Assembly (NCBI GenBank): GCA_002482005.1
Contig: DLFD01000028.1
Span: 1-63,120 of the forward strand
Length of the DNA stretch: 63,120 nucleotides
Direction: 5' to 3'
Source of the DNA: Lachnospiraceae bacterium UBA7729
Lineage (GTDB): Bacteria; Bacillota; Clostridia; Lachnospirales; Lachnospiraceae
A program made the position numbers and the translations under genes. The notes beneath the pieces are model-generated. The model was not told the DNA's origin, did no database searches, and worked only from the letters and a program-made list of their open reading frames with translations. Positions 15,172-24,066 of the stretch are shown piece after piece; within the stretch, counting starts at the first letter, position 1; each line of letters opens with the position of its first letter.

Positions 15172-15944
15172 AAAGAAAGTTCTGGAACTGGGTGCGGAAC
15201 GAAGGGCAGGATGCCTTCGGTTCCGACCGTACACTTTACCTCGACGGGGAAATCTCAGATGAGACCTGGTTCGGGGATGAGGTGACGCCGCAGCTCTTCA
15301 AGGATGAGCTGAATGCAGGCAACGGAAACATCACGCTGTGGATCAACTCTCCGGGCGGTGATGTGTTCGCGGCAGCACAGATCTACAACATGCTGATGGA
15401 CTACAAGGGTGATGTGACGGTCAAGATCGACGCACTCGCAGCTTCGGCTGCAAGCGTGATCGCTATGGCCGGCACGAAGGTCTGCATGAGCCCGGTCGCC
15501 ATGCTGATGGTCCACAACCCGGCAACGGTGGCCATCGGAGATGCTGAGGAGATGCAGAAGGCCATCGACATGTTGAATGAGGTCAAGGAAAGCATCATGA
15601 ATGCTTACGAGATCAAGACCGGCATGTCACGGCACAAGATCTCGCAGCTCATGGACGCGGAGACCTGGATGAACGCCAGGGAGGCCGTCAAGCTGGGATT
15701 CGCAGATGAGATCCTGTTTGACAAGGATCAGGAAGAGGTAGCGGACAGCAAGAACCCGGGCGCCGCAATGCTTTTCAGCCGGAAGGCGGTTACGGATTCC
15801 CTGTTATCCAGGCTGATCCCGAAGGACAGACATGGAGCAGATTCTATAGGGGAACCTGCCGCGAAAAAGCATGAGGCTGAAACAAAGGAGGCCGGGATCC
15901 CGGTCGCACAGCTTGAGAAGAGACTGTCTCTTCTCTCACATTAA
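15168..15944 (+). CDS. Head maturation protease, ClpP-like (S14)
   Basis: 258 residues of the ClpP-type prohead protease group. Seen: INSPGGDVFAAAQIYNML (oxyanion region), ALAASAASVIAMAG (Ser nucleophile in the ASAAS-type motif), MLMVHNPA (catalytic His), and NAREAVKLGFADEIL (third residue region). It cleaves the scaffold and N-terminal delta part of the capsid protein during assembly. The start overlaps portal by 4 bases; the capsid gene follows after 14 bases. Confidence 0.93.
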   Translation: MKRKFWNWVRNEGQDAFGSDRTLYLDGEISDETWFGDEVTPQLFKDELNAGNGNITLWINSPGGDVFAAAQIYNMLMDYKGDVTVKIDALAASAASVIAMAGTKVCMSPVAMLMVHNPATVAIGDAEEMQKAIDMLNEVKESIMNAYEIKTGMSRHKISQLMDAETWMNAREAVKLGFADEILFDKDQEEVADSKNPGAAMLFSRKAVTDSLLSRLIPKDRHGADSIGEPAAKKHEAETKEAGIPVAQLEKRLSLLSH

Positions 15945-15958
15945 GGAGGATGAAAGCA

Positions 15959-17185
15959 ATGAGCAAGATTATGGATCTGATGGAGAAGAGAGCGAAGGCA
16001 TGGAATGCGGCGAAGGAGTTCCTGGAAAGCCATTCTCAGAACGGCGGTAATGTTTCTGCGGAGGATGCTGCTGTTTACGACCGCATGGAGAAGGAGGTCA
16101 CTGATCTCACCAAGGATATCGAGCGCCTGCAGAGACAGGAAGCAATCGACCAGATGCTGAACCAGCCGACCAGCAAGCCCATCACCGACAGACCGGCGCA
16201 GGCGAAGGGCGAGGAAAAGACCGGAAGAGCGACCGATGAGTACCGCAAAGCCTTCTGGGACAACATCCGGCATCCTGGCAACCCGGTGCTGCGTGATGTC
16301 CTGGAGGTCGGCACGGATGGCAACGGTGGTTATCTGGTCCCGACAGAGTTCGAGCGCACCTTGGTCAAGGCACTTGACGAAAACAACGTCATGAGGACGA
16401 TCGGCTGCAAGATCATCACGACTCAGAATGAGCGTAAGATCCCGGTCGCTGATGGTCACACGGTTGCTGCCTGGACTGCCGAGAACGGTGCGTATACCGA
16501 GAACAATCCGACTTTCGCCCAGAAGAGCATCGATGCCTACAAGCTCACCGACCTGATCAAGGTCTCTGATGAGCTGCTTTCTGACAGCTTCTTCGATATC
16601 GAGGGCTATATTTCCGAGGAGTTCGGAAGGGCATTCGGTGAGGCGGAGGAGGATGCGTTCATCAACGGCGCTATCCAGAGCGGGCAGACGGTAATCGACC
16701 GTCCGACAGGCCTTTTCTCTAAGGCAACTGCAGGTGGAGCACCGCAGGGTGTTGTGGCTGCAGGCGCAACAGCCATTACTGCGGACGAGCTGATCAGCCT
16801 GGTCTACTCTCTGAAGGCACCTTACCGCGGAAAGGCAAAGTTCCTGATGAACGACGCCACGGTGGCAGCAATCCGTAAGCTGAAGGACAGCAACGGTGTT
16901 TACATGTGGCAGCCGTCCCTGACGGCAGGAGAGCCGGACAGACTGCTTGGCTATCCGCTGTTCACTTCTCCGAAGGTGCCGGTGATGGCTGCAGGAGCAA
17001 GGGCAGTTGCATTTGGTGATTTCTCCTGCTACTGGATCGCAGATCGCGCAGGCCGCACGATGAAGCGTCTGAATGAGCTTTATGCAACCAACGGACAGGT
17101 AGGATTCACCTGCACGGAGCGTGTCGATGGCAAGCTGATCCTGTCTGAGGGTATCAAGATCCTCGACATGAAGGCGGGATCCTGA
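15959..17185 (+). CDS. Major capsid protein, HK97 fold
   Basis: 408 residues. The N-terminal about 100 residues are a coiled-coil delta domain (KEVTDLTKDIERLQRQEA) expected to be removed by the protease. The mature part starts around DVLEVGTDGNGGYLVPTEF and shows HK97-capsid motifs such as FLMNDATVAAIRKLKDSNG and LLGYPLFTSPKVP. AAGGAGG at 15943 fits ATG 15959 (9-base spacing); the ATG at 15950 is too close to it. Followed by a GC-rich hairpin and then the connector genes. Confidence 0.95.
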   Translation: MSKIMDLMEKRAKAWNAAKEFLESHSQNGGNVSAEDAAVYDRMEKEVTDLTKDIERLQRQEAIDQMLNQPTSKPITDRPAQAKGEEKTGRATDEYRKAFWDNIRHPGNPVLRDVLEVGTDGNGGYLVPTEFERTLVKALDENNVMRTIGCKIITTQNERKIPVADGHTVAAWTAENGAYTENNPTFAQKSIDAYKLTDLIKVSDELLSDSFFDIEGYISEEFGRAFGEAEEDAFINGAIQSGQTVIDRPTGLFSKATAGGAPQGVVAAGATAITADELISLVYSLKAPYRGKAKFLMNDATVAAIRKLKDSNGVYMWQPSLTAGEPDRLLGYPLFTSPKVPVMAAGARAVAFGDFSCYWIADRAGRTMKRLNELYATNGQVGFTCTERVDGKLILSEGIKILDMKAGS

Positions 17186-17243
17186 TCAGGAAGAATAAGC
17201 AGGGCTCCGGTGAAAGCCGGGGCCTTCGGCTTGGGAGGTGAGC

Positions 17244-17531
17244 ATGATGCTGGTAACAATAGATGAGGCAAAAGCATATCTCAGGGTCGATACCGGTGAC
17301 GAAGATTCCCTGATCCAGAGTCTGCTCACATCCTCTGAGAAGCTGGCAATGGACGTGGCAAGGTTATCGGAGGAGGAAGTTCCAGAGCATCAGGAGCTGT
17401 TGAAGACAGCGGTGCTGTTTACCCTTGGGTACCTTTATGAGCACCGGGAGGAGGCGGATCATCACGAGCTGGTGATGACGCTCAGAAACCTTCTCTTCTC
17501 GATCCGGGAAGGAAGGCCGGTGATCACATGA
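17244..17531 (+). CDS. Head-tail connector, adaptor type (gp6-like)
   Basis: 95 residues with the typical DNA-packaging/connector pattern MLVTIDEAKAYLRVDTGDE, ending VMTLRNLLFSIREGR. It belongs to the HK97 gp6-like adaptor family that docks under the portal. GGGAGG sits 5 bases before ATG 17244; 17247 is equally possible. The stop overlaps the next start by 4 bases. Confidence 0.88.
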   Translation: MMLVTIDEAKAYLRVDTGDEDSLIQSLLTSSEKLAMDVARLSEEEVPEHQELLKTAVLFTLGYLYEHREEADHHELVMTLRNLLFSIREGRPVIT

Positions 17532-17866
17532 ACATCGCAAGGCTTCACAAGAGGATCCTGTTTCAGGTGAACGCGGTCACGACAGACAGGTACGGAAACC
17601 ATGCGAGCGGATGGAAGGACTACTTTTCCGCATGGGCCACGATAGGGACGGACAGCTACGGGTCCGAGGACAAGGGCGTGGTCATCAATCCGGAGGAGAC
17701 ACTGAATTTCACGACAAGGTGGTGCACGGAGCTGGCGGCGGTAGAGTCCACAAGGTACAGGATCCTGTGCGAGGGGAAGATCTACAACATTATTTTCGTG
17801 AATCCGATGGGCTATAAGCATACGTCGCTGAAGTTCACCGGAAAGCTCTACAAGGAGAAGTCATGA
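17528..17866 (+). CDS. Head closure protein (SPP1 gp16 / head-tail adaptor family)
   Basis: 112 residues. The N-terminus IARLHKRILFQVNAVTTDRYGN and the inner SAWATIGTDSYGSE are typical of phage head-tail adaptor (head-completion) proteins. It seals the portal after packaging and receives the tail. Overlaps both neighbours by 4 bases, as is normal in this module. Confidence 0.87.
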   Translation: MNIARLHKRILFQVNAVTTDRYGNHASGWKDYFSAWATIGTDSYGSEDKGVVINPEETLNFTTRWCTELAAVESTRYRILCEGKIYNIIFVNPMGYKHTSLKFTGKLYKEKS

Positions 17867-18249
17867 GCGACAGGGTATCGATTGACGGGATGACAGACGC
17901 CATCATGGGTGAGCTGGAGAAATACCGGGACCTGGCCGCGGAGGATCTGAAGGAAGCAGTTAAGGAGACCGGAAACGATGTGAAGAAGGATATCTCGGCC
18001 CATGCTCCGGTCAGGACTGGGAAGTACAAGAAGTCCTGGGCGGTGAAGAAGACGGCGGAGACAGCGGAGTCCATAGAGCTGGTGGTTCATTCCAAAAACC
18101 GCTATCAGATCGCTCATCTTCTGGAAAACGGCCATGCCAAGAGGGGCGGCGGCAGGGTGGCTGCAATTCCCCATATTAAGCCTGCGGAGCAGAGAGGCGA
18201 GACAGAGCTTGTAGAGAAGATCAAGCGGAGGCTGGAGGGAGGCGGCTGA
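17863..18249 (+). CDS. HK97 gp10-family head-tail protein
   Basis: 128 residues. The hallmark is APVRTGKYKKSWAVKKT in the middle, followed by HSKNRYQIAHLLENGHAKRGGG and PHIKPAEQ, the classical HK97 gp10 pattern. It acts at the head-tail junction or as a tail completion protein. Overlaps upstream by 4 bases. Confidence 0.92.
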   Translation: MSDRVSIDGMTDAIMGELEKYRDLAAEDLKEAVKETGNDVKKDISAHAPVRTGKYKKSWAVKKTAETAESIELVVHSKNRYQIAHLLENGHAKRGGGRVAAIPHIKPAEQRGETELVEKIKRRLEGGG

Positions 18250-18250
18250 T

Positions 18251-18580
18251 GTGACATTTGAAGAGACCATGACAATGCTGCAGGCGGCTGACCTGCCGCT
18301 TGCCTACGATCATTTTGCTGAGGGCGAATCTCCGGATCCGCCTTTTTTGGTGTTTCTTTTTCCGGAATCAGAGAACGTCTTTGCCGACGATACAGTCTAC
18401 CAGAAGGTCGAGGACCTGAATGTGGAGCTGTATACGGACAAGAAGGATCCGGAGCTGGAAAAGAAGCTGGAAACGATATTGACGGAGCATCAGTGCCCAT
18501 ATGTAAAGACAGAGGTCTGGATTTCGGATGAGCGGATGTACGAGGTGCTCTATCAGACGCAGATCATAAAGGAGGATTGA
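18251..18580 (+). CDS. Tail terminator-like protein
   Basis: 109 residues, beginning with GTG because an ATG one base earlier is followed at once by a stop. The pattern (FAEGESPDPPFLVFLFPES, VYQKVEDLNVELYTDKKDPELE) matches small tail-completion proteins coded between gp10-like and tail tube genes. It probably caps the tail tube end that joins the head. Gene order supports this more than any motif. Confidence 0.75.
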   Translation: MTFEETMTMLQAADLPLAYDHFAEGESPDPPFLVFLFPESENVFADDTVYQKVEDLNVELYTDKKDPELEKKLETILTEHQCPYVKTEVWISDERMYEVLYQTQIIKED

Positions 18581-18583
18581 GAG

Positions 18584-19183
18584 ATGGCTGCAGTAAAGAA
18601 CAAGGTGAAGTTCGGTCTGAGAAATTGCCATTACGCGCTTGCAACAATGGATGATTCCCAGAACGTAACCTTCAGTACGCCGGTGCCGATCCCCGGTGCG
18701 GTGTCCCTTTCGCTGAGTGCAGAGGGTGATAATGATCCCTTCTATGCAGATGATTCTGTGTATTTCCTGGTGGCAACGAATACCGGCTATTCAGGAGATC
18801 TGGAGGTTGCCATGATTCCGGAGAGCTTCCTGAAGGATGTCCTGAAGGAGACGGAGGACGCGAACGGAGTCATCGTGGAGAACAAGGACGCGGAGCCGGC
18901 GCATTTTGCCCTGCTCTTCGAGTTCACGGGCGACAAGAAGCAGATCCGCCACTGCATGTACTACTGCAGTGCGACAAGACCGGCTATGGAAGGCGATACC
19001 AAGGAGGACAAGACGAATGTGAAGACCGAGAAGATCTCGATCACGTCGACGCCGCTGCCGAATGGCATCGTGAAGTCCAAGACCGGGTCCAATACCTCGG
19101 ACACCGTCTACAACGACTGGTACAAGGCGGTTTATATGCCGTCTGCGACTCCGGCTTCTACGGAGACAGATACAGGTGCGTGA
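18584..19183 (+). CDS. Major tail tube protein
   Basis: 199 residues of the phi13/TP901-type major tail protein family: KVKFGLRNCHYALATM, VPIPGAVSLSLSAEGDNDPFYADDSVYF, GDLEVAMIPESFLKDVL, HFALLFEFTGDKKQIRH. It polymerises into the tail tube, which fits the long tape measure downstream. GGAGG precedes the ATG by 8 bases. Confidence 0.93.
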   Translation: MAAVKNKVKFGLRNCHYALATMDDSQNVTFSTPVPIPGAVSLSLSAEGDNDPFYADDSVYFLVATNTGYSGDLEVAMIPESFLKDVLKETEDANGVIVENKDAEPAHFALLFEFTGDKKQIRHCMYYCSATRPAMEGDTKEDKTNVKTEKISITSTPLPNGIVKSKTGSNTSDTVYNDWYKAVYMPSATPASTETDTGA

Positions 19184-19273
19184 GAACAAGGACTGCATCG
19201 GCTGAGGCAGAAGCTTTAGCTGGTGCAGCCCGATTTTTGGAAATGGCAGGTTGCACTGCCTGGAGGAGACAGT

Positions 19274-19654
19274 ATGGCGGTTACAAAAGAGATTGAGATT
19301 GACGGGATCCCGGTGAAGTTCAAGGCATCGGCGGCGATCCCGAGATTATACAGAAACAAGTTCGGAAGGGACATCTACAGGGATCTGGCAAAGCTCCAGA
19401 AAGCGATCGAGGAGAATGATGCGGATAATTCCTCCCTGGATAATTTCTCCCTGGACGTGTTCGAGAGCCTTGCCTGGCTTTCTGCCTGGCATGCGGATCC
19501 GCAGCATGTGCCGGACAATCCGGATGAATGGCTGGATCAGTTCAACACGTTTTCCATCTATGAGATCCTGCCGCAGATCATTGAACTTTGGGGCATGAAC
19601 GTGGAACAGCAGGTGGAGGCTAAAAAAAACTTCCCGCCACAGACAGGGAAATGA
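19274..19654 (+). CDS. Tail assembly chaperone, gpG-like
   Basis: 126 residues (EIEIDGIPVKFKASAAIPRLYRNKFG; the segment DNFSLDVFESLAWLSAW is typical). It ends just after the A-AAA-AAC slippery site at 19624-19630. It coats the tape measure protein during tail assembly. A minority of ribosomes should shift to -1 and add the 19651-19818 frame, giving the gpGT form. ATG 19274 follows GGAGGAG. Confidence 0.88.
   Translation: MAVTKEIEIDGIPVKFKASAAIPRLYRNKFGRDIYRDLAKLQKAIEENDADNSSLDNFSLDVFESLAWLSAWHADPQHVPDNPDEWLDQFNTFSIYEILPQIIELWGMNVEQQVEAKKNFPPQTGK
19624..19630 (+). promoter_or_regulatory. -1 programmed frameshift site (A-AAA-AAC)
   Basis: In the gpG frame the codons read GCT AAA AAA AAC TTC, so A-AAA-AAC sits exactly in the X-XXY-YYZ register needed for -1 slippage. 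After the shift the frame continues CTT CCC GCC ACA and enters the downstream ORF without a stop. This is the known gpG/gpGT mechanism of siphovirus tail chaperones. Confidence 0.85.
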
Positions 19655-19818
19655 CGACGCCGCTGTTTCTATTGCGGTGTGTGCAGCTGGGGATCAGCCT
19701 GCGGGATCTGGATCTTCTGACCATCGGGACGGTCAATGACATGTACTCGGAGATGAGCAACGACGACTATGACGGGTACTGCGAGATCGCGACCGAGGCT
19801 CAGATGGATGCATTCTGA
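19651..19818 (+). CDS. gpT-like extension of the tail chaperone (frameshift product)
   Basis: 55 codons open in the -1 frame relative to gpG, overlapping its stop (ATGA). The sequence (LFLLRCVQLGISLRDLDLLTI ... NDMYSEMSNDDYDG) is typical of the T domain that contacts the tail tube protein, and is likely made as a fusion to gpG from about 19274 rather than from its own ATG. No separate ribosome binding site is needed. Confidence 0.7.
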   Translation: MTTPLFLLRCVQLGISLRDLDLLTIGTVNDMYSEMSNDDYDGYCEIATEAQMDAF

Positions 19819-19863
19819 TGGCGGTACAAGGTAGGTTTTTGATTTTATGGGAAGGAGGCCGGC

Positions 19864-22398
19864 ATGGCGGACAGGATAAAGGGCATAACTGTCGAGATCA
19901 ATGGTGATACCACCGGTCTCTCGAAGGCTCTTTCGGGTGTCAACAAGGAGATCAGGAATACCCAGGCGCAGCTGAAGGACGTGAACAAGCTCCTGAAGCT
20001 GGATCCGGGCAATACGGAGCTGATCGCACAGAAGCATAAGCTCCTGCAGCAGGCGGTCGATGAGACGAAAAAGAAGCTGCAGTCCCTGAAGGAGGCCCAG
20101 AAGCAGGCGGATGAAGCCTTAAAGAACGGGACCATTTCCCAGGAGCAGTATGACGGTCTGCAGAGGGAGATTGCAGAGACTACCCAGAAACTGAAGGATC
20201 TGGAAGCCCAGGCGGAGCAGTCGGCAACAGCACTGCAGAAGATCGCAGCAGCCGGAGGAAAGCTCAAGGATATCGGCGGCAAGGTATCTGGAATCGGAAA
20301 GGATCTGACTACTTATGTGACGGTCCCTCTGGCGGCAGCTGGTGCTGCGGGCGTGAAGTCCTTTGCCGAGGTCGACAAGACGATGGCGCTTGCCAACAAG
20401 ACAATGGGCAACACGGCAGAGCAGGCTGGTGTCTTGAACGATGCCATGAAGGACGCAGCGGCCAATTCCACCTATGGAATGAGCGATGCCGCGAACGCCA
20501 CATTAAACTTCGCAAGAGCCGGTCTTGATGCGGAACAGTCGGCAGCGGCTCTCGCACCTGCCATGAACCTGGCTGCCGGCGAGGGTGGCGACCTGGATAC
20601 GGTTTCCGCAGGACTGGTCGCGACGATCAACGGCTTTCACGGGTCCTTTGAAGAGGCAGGAACTTATGCAGACGTATTTGCCTCTGCCTGCAACAATTCG
20701 GCACTGGATGTAAACAGCCTGTCATCGGCTATGTCGGTGGCGGCACCGATCTTTGCCTCCGCTGGCTATAAGGTTAATGACGCAGCTCTCTACATGGGCG
20801 TGATGGCCAACAACGGAATCGAAGCCGACAAGGCAGCCAATTCCCTGAAGACCGGTATCGCAAGGCTTGTCTCTCCGGCCAAGGACGGTGCGGAGATGAT
20901 GGAGAAGCTGGGCATCTCCATCACGAACTCCGACGGATCCATGAAGGATTCCGTTACCGTGCAGAAGGAACTGCATGACGCCTTCGCGAATCTGTCGGAA
21001 TCGGAGCAGATCGCTGCGGCCTCCGCAATTTTCGGGAAGAACCAGATGGCGCCCTGGCTGGCGCTGATCAATACGGCGCCGGGCGATGTGAATGAGCTGA
21101 ATGCTTCCCTGACAGCCTGCGGCGGAACGACGAAGGACATGGCGGACACCATGATGAATGGCTTCGGCGGATCCATTGAGAAGCTGAAGTCTTCCATCGA
21201 TGTTTTAGTCTATTCGCTCGGTCAGGCGCTGGCGCCTACGATCCAGAGCGTGATCAATTTCCTGCAGGGGCTGGTGGATAAGTTCAATGCCTTAAGTCCT
21301 GCCCAGCAGGACCTGATCGTGAAGGTCGGGCTCTTCGTCGCGGCAATCGGGCCGGTTCTTCTCATCGTGGGAAAGCTCATGTCGGCGGTCGGGACGATTA
21401 TGACGGTTGTTCCAAAGCTGGCGGGATTGATCAGTACGGTGAAGGGAGCCTTTGCCGCCCTGAACGCGGTCATGCTGGCCAATCCGATTATGATCGTCAT
21501 TGCTGCGATCGCGGCGCTGGTGGCGGCATTCATCTATCTCTGGAATACAAATGAGGAGTTCCGGCAGTTCTGGATCAACCTTTGGGAGAGCATCAAGCAG
21601 GCGGTCATCACAGCCTGGAACGCGATTGGAGAGTTCCTGAAGAGAGCCTGGGAAGAAATCAGGAATACCTGCCAGACGATCTTTAATGCCATCAAGACAT
21701 TTTTCCAGACTGTGTGGAACGGGATCAAAAATATCTTCTCCACAGCAGTCGGCGCGGTGAAGACGGTGGTCACCAATGCCTGGAATGCGATTAAGACGGT
21801 CACCTCGACCGTATGGAACGGCATCAAGTCTGTCGTGACGGGAGCTGTCAATGCGATCAGGAACGGGATCTCTACAGGGCTTACTGCGGCGAAGAATACG
21901 GTCACAAATATCCTGAACGGAATTAAGAATGCGTTCTCAACAGTCTGGGAGGGTGCGAAGAACATCGTCTCCGGTGCCATCGGGAAGATCAAGGGCATGA
22001 TGAACTTCCATTGGGAGCTGCCAAAGCTGAAGCTGCCGCATTTTTCCATCACAGGAAAATTCAGCCTGGATCCGCCCTCCATTCCGAAGATTGGAGTGGA
22101 GTGGTATCGGAAGGCGATGGGCGACGGCATGATCCTGGATTCACCGACTATATTTGGCACTGCTGGCGGAAAGTTACTGGCTGGAGGTGAGGCAGGTCCT
22201 GAGGCGGTGGTCGGAGTGGATTCGTTGAGGACCATGATCCAGGAGGCGGTCGCCGGACAGACGGCGGTGCTCGCCCAGGCGATCGGAGCGGCCGGCGGCG
22301 GGGACATTACCATTCCTGTCTATGTGGGTGGAACACTTCTGGATGAGATGGTTGTCACAGCGCAGAATCGGCAGAACCTGAGATCAGGAGGAAGGTGA
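19864..22398 (+). CDS. Tail tape measure protein (TP901 type)
   Basis: 844 residues. The N-terminal about 130 residues are coiled coil (KGITVEINGDTTGLSKALSG is a classic tape-measure start). A TP901-type core follows with MALANKTMGNTAEQAG and FAEVDKTM. Hydrophobic segments lie near residues 480-560, then Trp-rich repeats (VWNGIKNIFSTAVGAVK, AWNAIKTVTSTVWNGIK). At roughly 0.15 nm per residue the tail would be near 125 nm (inference). It sets tail length and may help DNA passage. Confidence 0.93.
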   Translation: MADRIKGITVEINGDTTGLSKALSGVNKEIRNTQAQLKDVNKLLKLDPGNTELIAQKHKLLQQAVDETKKKLQSLKEAQKQADEALKNGTISQEQYDGLQREIAETTQKLKDLEAQAEQSATALQKIAAAGGKLKDIGGKVSGIGKDLTTYVTVPLAAAGAAGVKSFAEVDKTMALANKTMGNTAEQAGVLNDAMKDAAANSTYGMSDAANATLNFARAGLDAEQSAAALAPAMNLAAGEGGDLDTVSAGLVATINGFHGSFEEAGTYADVFASACNNSALDVNSLSSAMSVAAPIFASAGYKVNDAALYMGVMANNGIEADKAANSLKTGIARLVSPAKDGAEMMEKLGISITNSDGSMKDSVTVQKELHDAFANLSESEQIAAASAIFGKNQMAPWLALINTAPGDVNELNASLTACGGTTKDMADTMMNGFGGSIEKLKSSIDVLVYSLGQALAPTIQSVINFLQGLVDKFNALSPAQQDLIVKVGLFVAAIGPVLLIVGKLMSAVGTIMTVVPKLAGLISTVKGAFAALNAVMLANPIMIVIAAIAALVAAFIYLWNTNEEFRQFWINLWESIKQAVITAWNAIGEFLKRAWEEIRNTCQTIFNAIKTFFQTVWNGIKNIFSTAVGAVKTVVTNAWNAIKTVTSTVWNGIKSVVTGAVNAIRNGISTGLTAAKNTVTNILNGIKNAFSTVWEGAKNIVSGAIGKIKGMMNFHWELPKLKLPHFSITGKFSLDPPSIPKIGVEWYRKAMGDGMILDSPTIFGTAGGKLLAGGEAGPEAVVGVDSLRTMIQEAVAGQTAVLAQAIGAAGGGDITIPVYVGGTLLDEMVVTAQNRQNLRSGGR

Positions 22399-22402
22399 GA
22401 GA

Positions 22403-22765
22403 ATGGCTTTTATACAGTATCTGACCTTTGATAATGTGGCGATTCCCCGGCCGGACTCCTATGAGGTGCAGCTTTCCGATGTGGAGGCGGACTCCGGCGG
22501 GGAGACAGAGGCCGGGACAACGCAGAGAGATATCGTGCGGACAGGGGTCGCAGAGATCCCTGTTTCCTTTTCCGTCAGCCCATCCTGGATGAAGCGGCTG
22601 ACGGCCTATAAGAACAAGGCTTCCATCTCGGTGAAGTACTATGATCCAGAGACGGCAGCGGTGAAGATAGCAGAGATGTATATTGACGGCTTCAAGGCAA
22701 AACTGGTGCAGGATACCAGCTATGGAGGGCTGTGGAACGTTTCCTTCACGCTGAGAGAATTCTGA
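22403..22765 (+). CDS. DUF6711-like small tail protein
   Basis: 120 residues, pattern FIQYLTFDNVAIPRPDSYEVQ and LTAYKNKASISVKYYDPE, resembling DUF6711-type proteins found directly after the tape measure. The beta-rich composition suggests a tail-tip or distal-tail component. It normally neighbours the long tail protein gene (here 24862), but in this phage a three-gene cassette separates the two. Confidence 0.75.
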   Translation: MAFIQYLTFDNVAIPRPDSYEVQLSDVEADSGGETEAGTTQRDIVRTGVAEIPVSFSVSPSWMKRLTAYKNKASISVKYYDPETAAVKIAEMYIDGFKAKLVQDTSYGGLWNVSFTLREF

Positions 22766-22907
22766 TTGGGTGAATCAGTCAAGACTGATATGATGAAGGA
22801 AATAAATCAGTATTTTTCAGATTTGGAAAAATATTCTTGCCTTGATACTTGACTGGATCTCAAGACGACATGGATCGCTTTTGACCCAAAATGATAATCC
22901 ATATTTT

Positions 22908-22957
22908 AACTGTTGACAGGTCAACAATTAAGAAGCATAATTGACATATCAACAGTT
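22908..22957 (+). promoter_or_regulatory. Promoter with two MarR-type operators
   Basis: TTGACA (22913-22918), 17 bases, CATAAT (22936-22941) make a good sigma-A promoter 28 bases before the marR start. Two facing copies of one site overlap it: AACTGTTGACAGGTCAA (from 22908) and, on the other strand, AACTGTTGATATGTCAA (from 22957). Each contains a TTGA-N4-TCAA palindrome, the usual shape of MarR operators. This indicates autoregulation of the marR-nitroreductase-sir2 operon, independent of late phage transcription. Confidence 0.75.
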
Positions 22958-22968
22958 AGAGGTGGGAA

Positions 22969-23403
22969 ATGAATAACATTGGGAAACAGATCAATATCCT
23001 GGTCAGGCAGTTTAATCTCTATCTGAATCACGAATTAACAGAGCTTAATGTGTCCGCAACGGAGATCCTGTACCTTGCCTCACTGTATAAAGAGGATGGA
23101 CTTACGCAGGATGAACTGGCATCTGAATATCTTGTCGATAAAGCTGCGGTCGCAAGAACCGTCAGCAAGATGGAGGACAAAGGGCTGATTACAAGAAAAG
23201 ATAATCCGAAGAACAGAAGGCAGAAACAGCTCTTTCTGACAGAAAAGGCGCGGAAAATCAAACCGGAACTTAAAAAGGTTCAGGATCGATGGCTAAAGAT
23301 TATGACGGAAGATGAAGACGCAGGTCTGACAGAAGCACTTTCATCATACCTCGACAGAATCGTAAGCCGTGCAATTAGTGTGAATCAGAAGGAGGCGGAA
23401 TAG
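22969..23403 (+). CDS. MarR-family regulator of the Sir2 cassette
   Basis: 144 residues with the winged-helix core of MarR: LTQDELASEYLVDKAAVARTVSKMEDKGLI followed by the wing KDNPKNRRQKQLFLTEKA. N- and C-terminal helices for dimerisation are present. It probably binds the two operator copies upstream and represses its own operon until a ligand or oxidant is sensed; which one cannot be told. AGAGGTGG precedes the ATG. First gene of a compact operon (1 base to the nitroreductase gene) placed inside the phage tail module. Confidence 0.9.
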   Translation: MNNIGKQINILVRQFNLYLNHELTELNVSATEILYLASLYKEDGLTQDELASEYLVDKAAVARTVSKMEDKGLITRKDNPKNRRQKQLFLTEKARKIKPELKKVQDRWLKIMTEDEDAGLTEALSSYLDRIVSRAISVNQKEAE

Positions 23404-23404
23404 A

Positions 23405-24064
23405 ATGGATATCAAAGAAGCAATCAAAGCAAGGCATATGGTTCGCAAATATACGGATAAAACGATACCGGCTGATCTCGTAGAGCAGCTGAATGCCAGA
23501 ATCACGGAAAACAATGAAAAGTATGGGATGAATATAAAGCTTGTCACAGGAAAGTCGGATGGTTTAAGTGCTGTTGCCAAACTGGTGCTGGCAAGAGGCG
23601 TCAACAACTATATAGCCCTTTCCGGCAAGGATACACCGGAGCTTGATGAGAAAGCAGGTTATTGCGGTGCGGATGTTATGCTTTATGCGCAGACGCTTGG
23701 TCTCAACACCTGGTGGGTCGGCGGCATGTATTCAAGGAAAGGCGTAAGCAATAATACTGATGGTGAAAGACCTGCCGGGATCATAGCAATCGGCTACGGA
23801 CAGACACAGGGCGTTCAGCATAAGATGAAGACACCATCGGATATCAGTTCCTATGAGGGTGATGAACCACAGTGGTTCAAGGACGGCGTGGAAGCCCTTC
23901 TTTTAGCTCCGACTGCTCTTAACAAGATGGCTTTTACAGTAAAGGGAACCGGAAATAAGGTTTCTCTTTCCTGCGAAAATGGTATTTTTTCCGGCGTTGA
24001 TAAAGGAATTGGCAAATATTTCTTTGAGGCTGGTGCAGGAAAAGAAAACTTCGAGTGGGTGTAA
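23405..24064 (+). CDS. Nitroreductase-like flavoprotein (TM1586 type)
   Basis: 219 residues. The N-terminus MDIKEAIKARHMVRKYTDK carries the Arg-rich FMN phosphate site of nitroreductases. The middle CGADVMLYAQTLGLNTWWVGGMY and IIAIGYGQTQ are typical of the putative TM-nitroreductase group. It should bind FMN and reduce quinones, nitro compounds or other electrophiles with NAD(P)H; the substrate is unknown. Coupled to marR (1-base gap) and to sir2 (ATG 3 bases after its stop). A link to NAD metabolism with the Sir2 partner is possible but inferred. Confidence 0.85.
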   Translation: MDIKEAIKARHMVRKYTDKTIPADLVEQLNARITENNEKYGMNIKLVTGKSDGLSAVAKLVLARGVNNYIALSGKDTPELDEKAGYCGADVMLYAQTLGLNTWWVGGMYSRKGVSNNTDGERPAGIIAIGYGQTQGVQHKMKTPSDISSYEGDEPQWFKDGVEALLLAPTALNKMAFTVKGTGNKVSLSCENGIFSGVDKGIGKYFFEAGAGKENFEWV

Positions 24065-24066
24065 TT

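Noticed and set aside
19183..19273. A terminator between the tail tube and chaperone genes
   Set aside because: Only weak, imperfect pairing and no proper T-run after the stem.
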